NCBI RefSeq assembly: GCF_029688925.1
Contig: NZ_JARUKY010000006.1
Coordinates: 186,001 to 250,000 of the forward strand
Length of the DNA stretch: 64,000 nt
Direction of reading: 5' to 3'
Origin: Evansella sp. AB-P1
GTDB taxonomy: Bacteria; Bacillota; Bacilli; Bacillales; Salisediminibacteriaceae
The notes below the pieces were generated by a model. That model ran no database searches and was not told the origin of the DNA. It saw nothing but the letters and a program-made list of their open reading frames with translations. Position 1 is the first letter of the stretch, and the number at the start of each line of letters is the position of its first letter. Below, piece after piece: positions 44,991-54,125 of the stretch. The position numbers and the translations under genes were made by a program.

Positions 44991-47342
44991 CTACATAATT
45001 TCTGTTTCTAACTCCTCTATTCGTCGTTCTGCATATTTCAAATCCTTCTTTGCATTGAACGTATCTGCTTTTTCTACAATAACAGCAGTATTATATTCTG
45101 GTATTTTGGAAAATTTCTCATAAACACCCTTGGGTATGACAACATTCCCCTCTGGCCAATATAGTTGAATATTTCCACGCCGGGTATTGGCAAATTTTGC
45201 CCATCCTTTAAATAGTCCCTGTTGATTATAAACAACTACTGCTTCCCCGCTTGAAATATTAAGCTCCTTCCCATCCTCTTCATGGATGAGCACATCGTAT
45301 CTGCCTGCGTTATTGTTAGGATCTTTTTTACTATAGATCATGGAATTAAATTGCTTACCACGTCTTGTTGTAGCATAGAAATGTCCCTCTGCCTTCCGAA
45401 GCTCAGGTAGTTCTATTGGCAAGAGGTTGCCTCTCCCGTCCTTCGTTGGACAGTTTCCACCTTCACATAACCACGCACCACCCCATTGGAAAACATCACC
45501 CTTTTTCTTTAAATACTGAATCCCCTCGTAGTTCCCGTTTGCCATAGCAATTTCATTTCGAATTTGTTGAGTATTGTTAAAATCAATTAAGTTTTTTTGA
45601 TCTGGCTTCACTCGTTTTGCTATATCCATGTATATTTCCCACTCAGGTCGAGATTGGCCTATCTGTTGTCCTTTAATTTCAGGTGAAAAATATACCATCC
45701 GTTCTGTGGACGTAGATGTCCCTCCGCCAGGCTGTTCGTAGCGTGTCATGGCTGGTAGAATGATAACCTCTTCCTTTGCATCTACTAATGTTGAAGTGTT
45801 TAATATGATATCTTGATGAACGCGAAGGTCTATATTTCTTAAGCATTCCTCTATAAATGTTGGATTGGGCATTGTCTCTAAAAAGTTTCCTCCAGCTGTA
45901 TAGAAGACATCAAGCTTTCTTTCATGCCATTTGGGAAGTAGAGCATTTTCTAATGTTACACCAACTGTATCTCCTTGCCATTTTGGTACATTAAATTTCC
46001 ATACCTTTTCTATCCTATCTATTTCCTTTTGTTCAAATTCTCCACCTGGTAGAGAAAATGGATCTGCTCCCATTTCACCAGCACCTTGCACCCCTGAATG
46101 CCCACGAATAGGCATGAGGCCACAATGCTTCCTACCGATAAAACCTCTTAGCATAGCTAAATTGGCTACTTGAGAAATGTTGTCCGTTCCAAACCGATGC
46201 TGTGTTAACCCCATGGACCAGACAAAAACACCATTATTGGATTTAGCTAATAAGTGTGCAAGCTCCTCCATTCTTTCCTTTGAAAGACCAGAGGACTTCA
46301 CTAACGAACTCCAGCTTTGTTTTTCCACATGTCTACGTAGCTTTGTGTAGCCATTTGTATGTCCATTAATAAAACGATGATCCACTGCTGAACCACGTTT
46401 CTCCTTTTCCATTTCAAACCAATGCTTCATTATCCCGTTCATAAAAGCAATGTCTCCACCAATATTCACTTGATAAATATCATCCGCTAGCTTTGTTCCA
46501 AATAATGCACTTTCAGGAATAGAAGGAATCCAATATTTTTCCATAGTAGGTTCGTAATATGGATTGATAACAATTATTTTTGTCCCTCTCCGTTTAGCCG
46601 CATACATATATTTGGTGGAAACAGGTTGATTATTTGAAGCTACTGATCCCCAAAAAACGAGGACATCTGTACCAATCCAATCCTTATAGCTACAGCTTGA
46701 TGCTCCGATTCCTAAGGATCGTTTTAATGCTGTTTTACTTGGCGAATGACAAATGCGAGAGGAATTATCGATGTTATTCGTCCCTAAGAATCTAGCAACC
46801 TTTCCTGCCACATAATAGGATTCATTCGTCATACCTCTTGACGTAACGAAAAAAGCTAACCTTTGTGGATCTGTCACCTTTATTTTTTCTGCAATACGTT
46901 TTAAGGCTTCCTCCCATGTAATTCTAGAAAACTTAGTTTCGCCAGGCTTTCGAGATAATGGGTATGGAATGCGACCTAGCTCCCTAAGCTCTGAACTCGA
47001 AAGCTTTCTTAATTTATCAATAGGTTGAAATAAATGCTCCTCCTTCATTGCTGGCATCGTGTTAAGTCGAAGGACATTCAGCCTAGTTGTACAAATGTGG
47101 GGGCCTTTCAATGTTTGATCCTTTAGTCCTGCTACTCCTAGTGCACAACCATCACAAACCCCTTCTGACAAAATACGTGTGGCATAGGTTAAGTTGTCTT
47201 TGTTATCCCATACGGCCTTTGCTGTATCTCGTATATGCTTCGGTTTTACTTTTCCAAGACCAAATGGAACTAAACTTACCCAATGCCTTGGATCTGGTAG
47301 CTTCGGTATCTTTATTGGTCCATCATGCTTTGTTTTACCCAT
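44991..47342 (-). CDS. FdhF/YdeP family molybdopterin oxidoreductase
   Basis: 783 aa from ATG 47342 (an ATG three codons earlier overlaps the site). Molybdopterin-binding domains are clear: EGVCDGCALGVAGLKD near the N-terminus (Cys pair, possible Fe-S), SRICHSPSKTALKRSLGIGA (active-site region with Cys, no selenocysteine), FWGSVASNNQPVST and a C-terminal dinucleotide-binding domain (NSMIYSKKDPNNNAGRYDV). The family is related to formate dehydrogenase H but some members act in other redox or acid-resistance roles. fdhD directly downstream supports formate-dehydrogenase-like maturation. Confidence 0.9.
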   Translation of the reverse strand: MGKTKHDGPIKIPKLPDPRHWVSLVPFGLGKVKPKHIRDTAKAVWDNKDNLTYATRILSEGVCDGCALGVAGLKDQTLKGPHICTTRLNVLRLNTMPAMKEEHLFQPIDKLRKLSSSELRELGRIPYPLSRKPGETKFSRITWEEALKRIAEKIKVTDPQRLAFFVTSRGMTNESYYVAGKVARFLGTNNIDNSSRICHSPSKTALKRSLGIGASSCSYKDWIGTDVLVFWGSVASNNQPVSTKYMYAAKRRGTKIIVINPYYEPTMEKYWIPSIPESALFGTKLADDIYQVNIGGDIAFMNGIMKHWFEMEKEKRGSAVDHRFINGHTNGYTKLRRHVEKQSWSSLVKSSGLSKERMEELAHLLAKSNNGVFVWSMGLTQHRFGTDNISQVANLAMLRGFIGRKHCGLMPIRGHSGVQGAGEMGADPFSLPGGEFEQKEIDRIEKVWKFNVPKWQGDTVGVTLENALLPKWHERKLDVFYTAGGNFLETMPNPTFIEECLRNIDLRVHQDIILNTSTLVDAKEEVIILPAMTRYEQPGGGTSTSTERMVYFSPEIKGQQIGQSRPEWEIYMDIAKRVKPDQKNLIDFNNTQQIRNEIAMANGNYEGIQYLKKKGDVFQWGGAWLCEGGNCPTKDGRGNLLPIELPELRKAEGHFYATTRRGKQFNSMIYSKKDPNNNAGRYDVLIHEEDGKELNISSGEAVVVYNQQGLFKGWAKFANTRRGNIQLYWPEGNVVIPKGVYEKFSKIPEYNTAVIVEKADTFNAKKDLKYAERRIEELETEIM

Positions 47343-47439
47343 TTTTACCATCCTTTTTTAAAGGTTTCTGTGCAAAGGTAAGTCAACTCGGCATTTCATT
47401 TTTTAAGTAGTAGGATGAAACAATATAATCCAATTGGAA

Positions 47440-47640
47440 TGAGTGGATTCCCACGAGACTCCGGCGGGAACAGCAACAGATGAAGATCCCATACTTCGGC
47501 ACAGTGTGCGAAGTATGAAGCTGAGGCGTTGCCCGCGGTAAAGAAGACACTGCGATTGCAAACGAAGTGAAGCAGAGCAGATGTCGCACTTATACCCTTG
47601 TGGTGAATGCGAAGTGGTGTGGAACGAATGAATAGTATAT
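47440..47640 (+). repeat. Bacillaceae-type intergenic repeat (GACTCCGGCGGGAACAGC family)
   Basis: Non-coding block with GATTCCCACGAGACTCCGGC, GGGAACAGCAACAGATGAAG, the hairpin CATACTTCG / CGAAGTATG (47490-47517), then GAGGCGTTGCCCGCGG and TAAAGAAGACACTG. I recognise this style of block as a widespread Bacillaceae intergenic repeat. Related copies at 12084 and 23745. The rest of 47343-47915 shows no gene. Confidence 0.75.
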
Positions 47641-47915
47641 CTATTTTAGGATTAGCTATTTTCAGGAAAGACCATATAATCATTGGATTTGAATGGAGTA
47701 GAGTTTTGTTTTAAGACTTGTAGTAAGACCTTTGTACTGTCTATTTTTATTAGATAAATAGAATTGTTAGGAGATTTATTTTTACTATGTATATAGTGTT
47801 ATGTGTAGATTTATTATAGCATTACCAACATATGTAATGGAAGCGTTTTCAACTTTACAGGCTGCCTAACAGTGGAATATTAACAGTTTTTTTTCGACTG
47901 CTCTCATAAACATTC

Positions 47916-49148
47916 TTAATTACGTTGTAGAGGTTCACAAGGAAGTATTACTTTCATTTCTGTTCCTACCCCTTCCTCACTAGAAATTTTCAGCTCACCA
48001 TTATGTTCTTTTATAATATTCATGCTTATCATTAAGCCTAATCCTGTTCCTTCTGATTTTGTCGTATAAAATTGCTTACCTAAATTAGAAATCTTTTCTT
48101 TTGGTATACCTAACCCTTGATCAATAAAGGATATATGTACTACATTATTTGATTTCTTTATTCGTATCACTATTTTTCCTGCCTTAGACATTGCTTCAAT
48201 TCCATTTTTCAATAAATTTAAAAATACTTGCTTTAATTTATTTTCTTCACAATTTATCGTTACGTTTTCCGCATTTTTGTGGCAATCCACTTCAATTTGG
48301 ATATTATATAAAATAGCTTGTGTATTTGCAATTGTCACTACTGTCTCAATAATCTCTACTAAGTTCTTTGTTTCAAATTCAAATTCCTTTGGTTTAGATA
48401 AAAGTAATAACTCATTAACAATCAGGTTAATTCGATTAAGCTCTGTAGCCATAATCTCTTTATATGTTTTTGTAGATTCATCCTTTTCATCCATCAACTG
48501 TAAAAACCCCATTATACTTGTTAATGGATTTCTTATTTCATGGGCGATGCCTGCAGCTAATTCTCCAATGACAGAAAGCTGTTCGGAATGCTGTAGTTTT
48601 CGTTCATTTGCCTTTTCTTCTGTTTTATCAAAAAGCACTAAACCATATTCTCCATGATTAAATTGATGGTAAAACGTTTTAACATCCGTTAGTTTTCTAT
48701 TTAAATTGCTAAATTCTGTAGTAACACTGCCACGCATATGTTGAAAAATTTCTCCTTTTTCCTCATGTTTTATAAATGTATCTATAGATTTCCCTAAAAT
48801 ATCTTTCTTTGACTCAGCTTGAAAAAATTGAATGCATTTATTGTTTACTTTCGTAATTTTCTTTCTATGTAAAAATATAATTGGGACAGGTATTTGTTCC
48901 AAAAACATTTCATATGTATCAAGATCTGATCGGTATATTTTGTTATTATGAATTTCTTTATCTTTTTCTTTTATTATGTAAAACCGTTCTATAGTAATAA
49001 GGATTAACGCAATTGCAAGTATAGAAAGTATGATTAAATTTATCGGTACATCTACCATATACAACATAAATAATGAAATTACGATTACTGTAAATACAAT
49101 AGATAAAAATGCTCTTGTTCCACTAATTTTAGATAAGCTTATCAACAT
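47916..49148 (-). CDS. Sensor histidine kinase with PAS domain
   Basis: 410 aa. Two N-terminal transmembrane helices (residues about 12-55) with almost no extracellular loop, a PAS domain (about 70-170, YEMFLEQIPVPIIFLHRKKI), HisKA with the phospho-His in GIAHEIRNPLTSIMGFLQLM (about 197) and a HATPase_c domain ending TGLGLMISMNIIKEHNGELK. Kinase of the sporulation/KinB-KinE type; no cognate response regulator is adjacent, typical of phosphorelay kinases. ATG 49148 follows GAGGAGG. A leader hairpin precedes it (49165-49205). Confidence 0.92.
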   Translation of the reverse strand: MLISLSKISGTRAFLSIVFTVIVISLFMLYMVDVPINLIILSILAIALILITIERFYIIKEKDKEIHNNKIYRSDLDTYEMFLEQIPVPIIFLHRKKITKVNNKCIQFFQAESKKDILGKSIDTFIKHEEKGEIFQHMRGSVTTEFSNLNRKLTDVKTFYHQFNHGEYGLVLFDKTEEKANERKLQHSEQLSVIGELAAGIAHEIRNPLTSIMGFLQLMDEKDESTKTYKEIMATELNRINLIVNELLLLSKPKEFEFETKNLVEIIETVVTIANTQAILYNIQIEVDCHKNAENVTINCEENKLKQVFLNLLKNGIEAMSKAGKIVIRIKKSNNVVHISFIDQGLGIPKEKISNLGKQFYTTKSEGTGLGLMISMNIIKEHNGELKISSEEGVGTEMKVILPCEPLQRN

Positions 49149-49164
49149 ATATCCCTCCTCAAAT

Positions 49165-49260
49165 TAAAAATGGCCTAACTTCTTATTATAAAGAAGTTAG
49201 GCCATGTATCGACGATATCAACAAAATGATATTTCTATACATTTACCTTATTTTAACTGG
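49165..49260 (-). promoter_or_regulatory. Leader with terminator-like hairpin before the histidine kinase
   Basis: Perfect 15-bp stem ATGGCCTAACTTCTT / AAGAAGTTAGGCCAT (49170-49205) with a U-tract, sitting between 49289..49969 and the kinase ribosome site. About 35 nt upstream is GGTAAATG (49240-49247), and between them a small hairpin (ATATCA / TGATAT). The same arrangement is found at 51014-51088. Candidate attenuator or unknown riboswitch. Confidence 0.55.
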
Positions 49261-49288
49261 TCCCATTATACATTAATTAAAAACTAAA

Positions 49289-49969
49289 TTATTTTAATAT
49301 AAAACACATCATTGACTTGTCCTCTTTAAAGTCCCAATCAATAAAGAGATCCAATAAAGGGGTTGGAAAAATAGTTTCAAAATTCACATCTCGGTGGAAA
49401 TAACTTTTTTCCAAATCATCCTTAGTTAGTTTTAATTCATCTTCATAACCTTTTGCAATTAACGCTTTTTCTATAGGGACTAAAATTCCAATTCGTTGGA
49501 TTAGAAGGATATTTTCTGAAATAGGATAAGTAAAAACTTTATCCGGTAATTTTTGAACGATTGCGGTTACACGTTTCACCTCATCCTCTAATCTCACAAT
49601 GTCGTATTGTGGCTTCGGATACATCGTTTGTAGCTCATTTTCTAAAACGAGAATTATCGTTCCTGAATTATTATTAAAATTCCAGTCATGAAAATATTCT
49701 TCCACTTCAACGTCTAATGTTACTTCCACTGCACCCTTTAACTCATTTAAAACATGCTGAATTATAATTTCCCTAGCATGATCAACATAAGAGGATTGAC
49801 CTTTCTGAAGTAAAACCTCTTCCATGGGAGAAATAAACCCACGAATATAAAAAACAAGATGATTTTTACATAAGGTTGCAGAACATGATTCTGGACCTCT
49901 ACCAAACTTTTGTCTAAGCAATTTACTTGTAAAGCTACTCAAATAAGAAATCTTTTCTTGATTTATCAT
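49289..49969 (-). CDS. DUF2294 domain-containing protein (tandem halves)
   Basis: 226 aa from ATG 49969, chosen to match its paralogue (both continue to YLSS); upstream in-frame starts at 50008 and 49987 also exist and none has a strong ribosome site. The N-terminal half has the DUF2294 signature KFGRGPESCSATL, LVFYIRGFISPMEEVLLQKG; the second half (from about residue 112) repeats the pattern weakly, including ENILLIQRIGILVPIEKALI. Cytoplasmic; function unknown. Paralogous to 50262-50969. Confidence 0.75.
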   Translation of the reverse strand: MINQEKISYLSSFTSKLLRQKFGRGPESCSATLCKNHLVFYIRGFISPMEEVLLQKGQSSYVDHAREIIIQHVLNELKGAVEVTLDVEVEEYFHDWNFNNNSGTIILVLENELQTMYPKPQYDIVRLEDEVKRVTAIVQKLPDKVFTYPISENILLIQRIGILVPIEKALIAKGYEDELKLTKDDLEKSYFHRDVNFETIFPTPLLDLFIDWDFKEDKSMMCFILK

Positions 49970-50261
49970 TTTAGTCACGACTTTCATTCGGGACACTAAG
50001 AATATCACTCATTATAATTATTGCCATAACAAACAATAACCTTCTCTATCGTATCATAGGTATTTTTTTCAAGAAAGTGTAAATTATAATTTATTAAAAA
50101 TAGTAACAACTCTTAGCTTTTTCCCTTTAGGATGTAGTTGTTATTATTTCACTTTTTTAAAAGAATTATTCGTTTTTATTTCTATGATTCTAATTTTATA
50201 AAGACATTCTCGTTCAACAAGGTCATAAATCATTCACTGAAAAGGCTAGTTTAAAATGAAT

Positions 50262-50969
50262 TTATTTTAAATAAAACACGACATAATTTTTACTAGTTTT
50301 ATAGTCTAAGAAAATAAAAACATCATAAATTTTTAGATTAAATCCAGAAGAAAATCTCTCCCTATTACTTCTAATACTTTTTTTCAAATCGTTAGAATGA
50401 CTTAGTAAGACGTCTGAGTATTCCATCCCCTTTTTATAAAGTTGAATTTCAAGAGGTGATATTACATTTGTGCATTCCAACACACATATTGTTTCAGTCA
50501 CTTCAAAGGTGCGAACATGTCTTGGTGCTTTATATACTTCGGAATAAACTATTGCTATTTGATCCTCTAGTATTTCGTTCTTTGTTTGATTTAGTTGACT
50601 AGTTATATCATTATTTGATTCACTTACTTTTGATATAAAAATTACCAATCCTGTGTTTGTTTCAAAGTTCCAGTCTTGGAGGAACGATTCGAATTCTATA
50701 TCTAGAATTTTATCCAATTCTTGTTTAAATTGTTCAAATATTGCATCCATAATCGTTTTACGTAATTTTGTTGCTAAGTTTGTTTCACCTTTCTGCAGAA
50801 GAACTTCTTCGGCAGGTGTTTTAAATTGTCGTATATGAAAGAACACGATTTGTTCTCTTAGGGTGCAATAGCACGAATCTGGGCCCTTTCCAAAGCTCTT
50901 TTTTAATATCTTACTTAATTGACTACTTAAATAGATCAAGTTTTCCTGACTTCTTTTTTGCTTAATCAT
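50262..50969 (-). CDS. DUF2294 domain-containing protein (tandem halves)
   Basis: 235 aa from ATG 50969 behind GGAGG (11-nt spacing). N-terminal half KSFGKGPDSCYCTLREQIVF and RQFKTPAEEVLLQKGE; second half includes ETICVLECTNVISPLEIQLYKKG. Paralogue of the neighbouring DUF2294 gene and separated from it by about 290 bp. Preceded by the second copy of the GGCCTAAC leader hairpin. Function unknown; the duplication and shared leader with a histidine kinase hint at a small regulatory group. Confidence 0.75.
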   Translation of the reverse strand: MIKQKRSQENLIYLSSQLSKILKKSFGKGPDSCYCTLREQIVFFHIRQFKTPAEEVLLQKGETNLATKLRKTIMDAIFEQFKQELDKILDIEFESFLQDWNFETNTGLVIFISKVSESNNDITSQLNQTKNEILEDQIAIVYSEVYKAPRHVRTFEVTETICVLECTNVISPLEIQLYKKGMEYSDVLLSHSNDLKKSIRSNRERFSSGFNLKIYDVFIFLDYKTSKNYVVFYLK

Positions 50970-51009
50970 TTCTCTCTTTTCCTCCTGGACCAATCCTCCT
51001 ATAAATATA

Positions 51010-51090
51010 AAAAGGCCTAACCTCAATTCATGAAGTTAGGCCATAGATAGGACGCAATTGTAAAAAGTCAATTGTTCCTCCATTTACCAA
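51010..51090 (-). promoter_or_regulatory. Leader with terminator-like hairpin before the DUF2294 gene
   Basis: GGCCTAACTTCA / TGAGGTTAGGCC stem (51014-51042, one G-U pair) followed by TTTTTATATTTATAGGAGG on the minus strand. Upstream are a small AATTG / CAATT hairpin and GGTAAATG (51081-51088), matching the leader at 49165-49260 in order and spacing. Confidence 0.55.
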
Positions 51091-51271
51091 TTCCCAAAAA
51101 TAATATTAATCAAGTTGAATCAAATTAAAAAACTCAAAAATATCTTAATGTTGATTAGTGACTGCTAGACACTAATCTTCTTTATTTTATCATGTGTGTG
51201 CCACAAAAACAATTATATTACTGTAATACTATGGCCTAAATAACTATGAATTTTAACGTTGTTTTTTCTGA

Positions 51272-51550
51272 TTAATGCTTGTCTTTTATTCCAATCCCTT
51301 TTGGTCGATAATGAAGTTTAATATTTGTTAAGACTTCTTCTGTTCCCTCTTCGTTCATGGCTTCTCCTTGAAGTTGTATAATTAATTCCATTACTTCTTC
51401 CATGTTTCCTTCTACTACTGTTTCCATTGGTCCTATTTCATAGTTTAATCCTGACTCCTTAATCGTTTTAACTAGTCCAGGTAAAACACCATCTGTATTC
51501 ATGTCTTTACCATTTGGTAATACTTGAAGGCCAGCCATGACAGTAGTCAT
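51272..51550 (-). CDS. Thiamine-binding protein (MTH1187/YqgV family)
   Basis: 92 aa ferredoxin-like fold protein of the DUF77 (thiamine-binding) family. It begins MAGLQVLPNG and has the conserved NYEIGPMETVVEGN with the family spacing. Such proteins bind thiamine or precursors; physiological role unclear. ATG 51550 follows GGAGG. It lies between the DUF2294 gene and argH, with no thiamine genes nearby. Confidence 0.82.
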   Translation of the reverse strand: MTTVMAGLQVLPNGKDMNTDGVLPGLVKTIKESGLNYEIGPMETVVEGNMEEVMELIIQLQGEAMNEEGTEEVLTNIKLHYRPKGIGIKDKH

Positions 51551-51693
51551 TATTCATCATCCTCCAATTAAAAATTTTATTACTTATTGGGAACATACCA
51601 TTTTTTTTAAAATCTTAAACATTAGTACTACTACTTTTGTTGCTGCGGTTTCCTCAAGAGCCCACCTTACCCTTATACTAATAATTTTTCTAA

Positions 51694-51724
51694 AGAAAAA
51701 ACCCGGCTTTTGCCAAGTTTTCGT
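51694..51724 (-). terminator. Terminator of argH
   Basis: On the minus strand AACTTGGC, loop AAAA, GCCGGGTT with G-U pairs, then TTTTTTC. It begins just after the argH stop. Confidence 0.75.
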
Positions 51725-51729
51725 TGTTA

Positions 51730-53115
51730 CTATTTATATTTTTTTGCGAAAGTCTCTTTTGCTAATTCAATCTGTTCCTTCACTTGCTTTGGTGACGTTC
51801 CACCATAGCTATTTCTAGCTCCCATAACGTGGTCAGGTGCTAATACTGTATAAATATCCTCTTCAAATAAGGAACTGAATTTTTCATACTCATCCATTGA
51901 TAAATCCAGCAAAAATTTATTTTGTTCAATGGCGTATAAGACAATTTTTCCAATTACTTCATGAGCATCTCGGAATGGGAGTCCTTTTGTTACTAAATAA
52001 TCGGCAATATCTGTTGCATTCGAATAATCATTATTTACAGCCTTTTGCATATTATCTACGTTTACATACATTGTATCGATCATAGGTGCTAATAGCTGCA
52101 ATGATCCTTCTAGCGTTTCCACTGTATCAAACATTCCTTCTTTATCTTCCTGCATATCTTTGTTATAGGCTAATGGTAAACCTTTAAGGACAGTCAATAA
52201 GCCCATTAAATTACCGTATACTCGTCCTGTTTTAGCTCGCAATAATTCAGGGACGTCCGGGTTCTTTTTCTGTGGCATGATGCTCGATCCTGTACAGAAT
52301 GAATCATCCAGCTCTACAAATTGGAATTCCTGACTACTCCAAATAACAAGTTCCTCTGATAAGCGGGAAATATGCATCATTAAAATAGATGCTGTAGATA
52401 AAAATTCTAGAATAAAGTCACGATCACTTACAGCATCCATGCTATTTGGATATACATGATCAAAGCCTAATAATTCTGCCACACGGTGACGATCGATTGG
52501 AAAGGTTGTCCCTGCTAAAGCACCTGCACCTAAAGGAAGCCAATTCACACGTTCTAAGCTATCCAAGAGCCTACCTTTGTCCCGTTCTAGCATCCAATAA
52601 TAAGCCATTAAATGGTGGGCAAAGGACACTGGCTGTGCCCGCTGTAGATGAGTATATCCAGGAATAATGGTATCTATATTTTTTTCTGCTTGATTTACAA
52701 TGGCAGTTTGAACTGACTCAACAAGATTAATAATTGTATTGGTATGATTCTTTAAATAAAGGTGCATATCAGTAGCTACCTGGTCATTCCGACTTCTACC
52801 AGTATGCAGCTTTCCACCCACAGGTCCAATTTCATCAATTAGGAACTTCTCGATATTCATGTGTATATCTTCGTTAGCTACAGAATATTCAAGCTCACCT
52901 TTCTCTAACTTATCTTTAACTTTATGAAGCCCCTCTTTAATCTTTTCAGCATCCTCTGATGAAATAATTTCGCATTCACCTAACATTTGTACATGGGCTA
53001 AACTCCCATCTATATCTTCCTTAGCAAGCTTTTGATCGAATGTAATGGATGCTGTTAGTTCCTCCACTAGTTTGTTTGTTTCTTTTTTGAATCTTCCGCC
53101 CCATAACTTTGACAT
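51730..53115 (-). CDS. argH: Argininosuccinate lyase
   Basis: 461 aa, full length. Fumarase/aspartase superfamily: the signature [21 protein letters not shown] (positions about 280-300, with the catalytic Ser loop), [18 protein letters not shown] and [16 protein letters not shown]. Cleaves argininosuccinate to arginine and fumarate. ATG 53115 follows AAAGGAGG. In relatives argG and argH are adjacent and co-transcribed; here about 1 kb of repeats separates them. An ATGAATAATCA motif at 53171-53186 upstream weakly resembles an ARG box. Confidence 0.97.
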   Translation of the reverse strand: MSKLWGGRFKKETNKLVEELTASITFDQKLAKEDIDGSLAHVQMLGECEIISSEDAEKIKEGLHKVKDKLEKGELEYSVANEDIHMNIEKFLIDEIGPVGGKLHTGRSRNDQVATDMHLYLKNHTNTIINLVESVQTAIVNQAEKNIDTIIPGYTHLQRAQPVSFAHHLMAYYWMLERDKGRLLDSLERVNWLPLGAGALAGTTFPIDRHRVAELLGFDHVYPNSMDAVSDRDFILEFLSTASILMMHISRLSEELVIWSSQEFQFVELDDSFCTGSSIMPQKKNPDVPELLRAKTGRVYGNLMGLLTVLKGLPLAYNKDMQEDKEGMFDTVETLEGSLQLLAPMIDTMYVNVDNMQKAVNNDYSNATDIADYLVTKGLPFRDAHEVIGKIVLYAIEQNKFLLDLSMDEYEKFSSLFEEDIYTVLAPDHVMGARNSYGGTSPKQVKEQIELAKETFAKKYK

Positions 53116-53273
53116 ATCTAGTTGTTCCTCCTTTTATAAAACTCGTGAGTACAGATAAATGATCCCTTTTACTGATTATTCATTGTTTTAAGTATATAAA
53201 TTTATGTATTTCATAACAACTTTTATAATGAGTTACCGGGAAAAAGCTTCCAAAATTACTGTTTTTCCCATTT

Positions 53274-53430
53274 CGATAGTCTACCCTGAAAATACGAAAG
53301 AAGACTCGATATTGTTCCCGCAAATAATGGAAAATCAAAAATGCGGGATGAATGAAGCCGCTAGATAGAAATATTTTCATCTCCCATGGTGCAAATCTCC
53401 ACTTGCACCGGCGGTCTACCCTGAAAATAG
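53274..53430 (+). repeat. CATGGTGCAAAT elements flanking single 52-bp units
   Basis: Right half of an element at 53274-53297 (AGTCTACCCTGAAAATA), one 52-bp-family unit with TTGTTCCCGCAAATAATGG and AAATGCGGGA (53298-53350), then a full element at 53370-53429. A further CTAGA/GCGG-type unit follows to 53485. Confidence 0.75.
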
Positions 53431-53504
53431 AAACGTTTTAGTCGACCGCAAAGCAAGAAAATCATGAAATGCGGTAGCTAAGAAGCTTTCTACTAATCCT
53501 TTGC

Positions 53505-53815
53505 TCCCTTTGCAGGAACGCTGGCTTCTTCCTCTGTTCCTGCAAATCTCTTTTTCACTCTTTGCAGGAACGCTGGCTTCTTCCTCTGTGCCTGCAAATC
53601 TCTTTTTCACTTTTTGCAGGAACGATGGCTTCTTCCTCTGTGCCTGCAAATCTCTTTTTCACTCTTTGCAGGAACGCTGGCTTCTTACTCTGTTCCCGCA
53701 AATCTCTTTTTCACTCTTTGCAGGAACGCTGGCTTCTTACTCTGTTCCTGCAAATCTCTTTTTCACTTTTTGCAGGAACGCTGGCTTCTTCCTCTGTGCC
53801 TGCAAGCAGTGTTTA
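53505..53815. repeat. 52-bp palindromic tandem repeat array, 6 units
   Basis: GCAGGAAC anchors at 53512, 53564, 53616, 53668, 53720 and 53772, exactly 52 bp apart. Unit: TTTGCAGGAACGCTGGCTTC, TTCCTCTGTTCC, TGCAAATCTC and TTTTTCACTC, with 11-bp arms TTTGCAGGAAC / GTTCCTGCAAA. It is the reverse-orientation relative of the 33365-33800 array. Because 52 is not a multiple of three, all three frames are open, giving spurious Cys/Phe-rich ORFs. Confidence 0.95.
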
Positions 53816-53892
53816 TGCAATTTGCAGTATAATAGGACAAAACTAGACGCCTGCAAAGCTGCATAATCATAAGAAGTGATCGCTGTGTAAGA

Positions 53893-54063
53893 ACATTTTC
53901 ATCCCCCATGGTGCAAATCTTCACTTGCATGTGAAGTCTCCCCTGAAATTAGTAGCGATCTAGACGACTGCAAAGCAGCAAACCATGAGAAGTGGTAGCA
54001 TTGAAGGAGTATTTTCATCCTCCATGGTGCAAATCTCCACTTTCATGGTGGTCTACTAAAGAT
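53893..54063 (+). repeat. Two CATGGTGCAAAT elements with a unit between them
   Basis: Forward elements at 53893-53950 and 54009-54063, separated by a short CTAGACGACTGCAAAGCAGC unit. They close the repeat block between argH and argG. Confidence 0.75.
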
Positions 54064-54065
54064 AA

Positions 54066-54096
54066 GGAAGGAGAGGTGAATCACCTCTCCTTCCAT
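54066..54096 (-). terminator. Hairpin at the 3' side of argG
   Basis: GGAAGGAGAGGTGA / TCACCTCTCCTTCC, 14-bp arms with a single-base centre, 30 bp past the argG stop. The U-tract (TTATCTTT) is weak, so termination is probable rather than certain. Confidence 0.6.
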
Positions 54097-54125
54097 CACC
54101 TATCCGTTCTATATTTCTACCTTTG

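Noticed and set aside
51530-51820. 93-codon plus-strand ORF overlapping the argH 3' end
   Set aside because: Antisense to argH and its terminator, with no ribosome site; codon content is unlike a real gene.
53505-53866. Cys/Phe-rich small proteins of about 70-120 codons across the array
   Set aside because: All three frames are open because the unit is 52 bp; the peptides are the same repeat read in different frames and no ribosome site is present.
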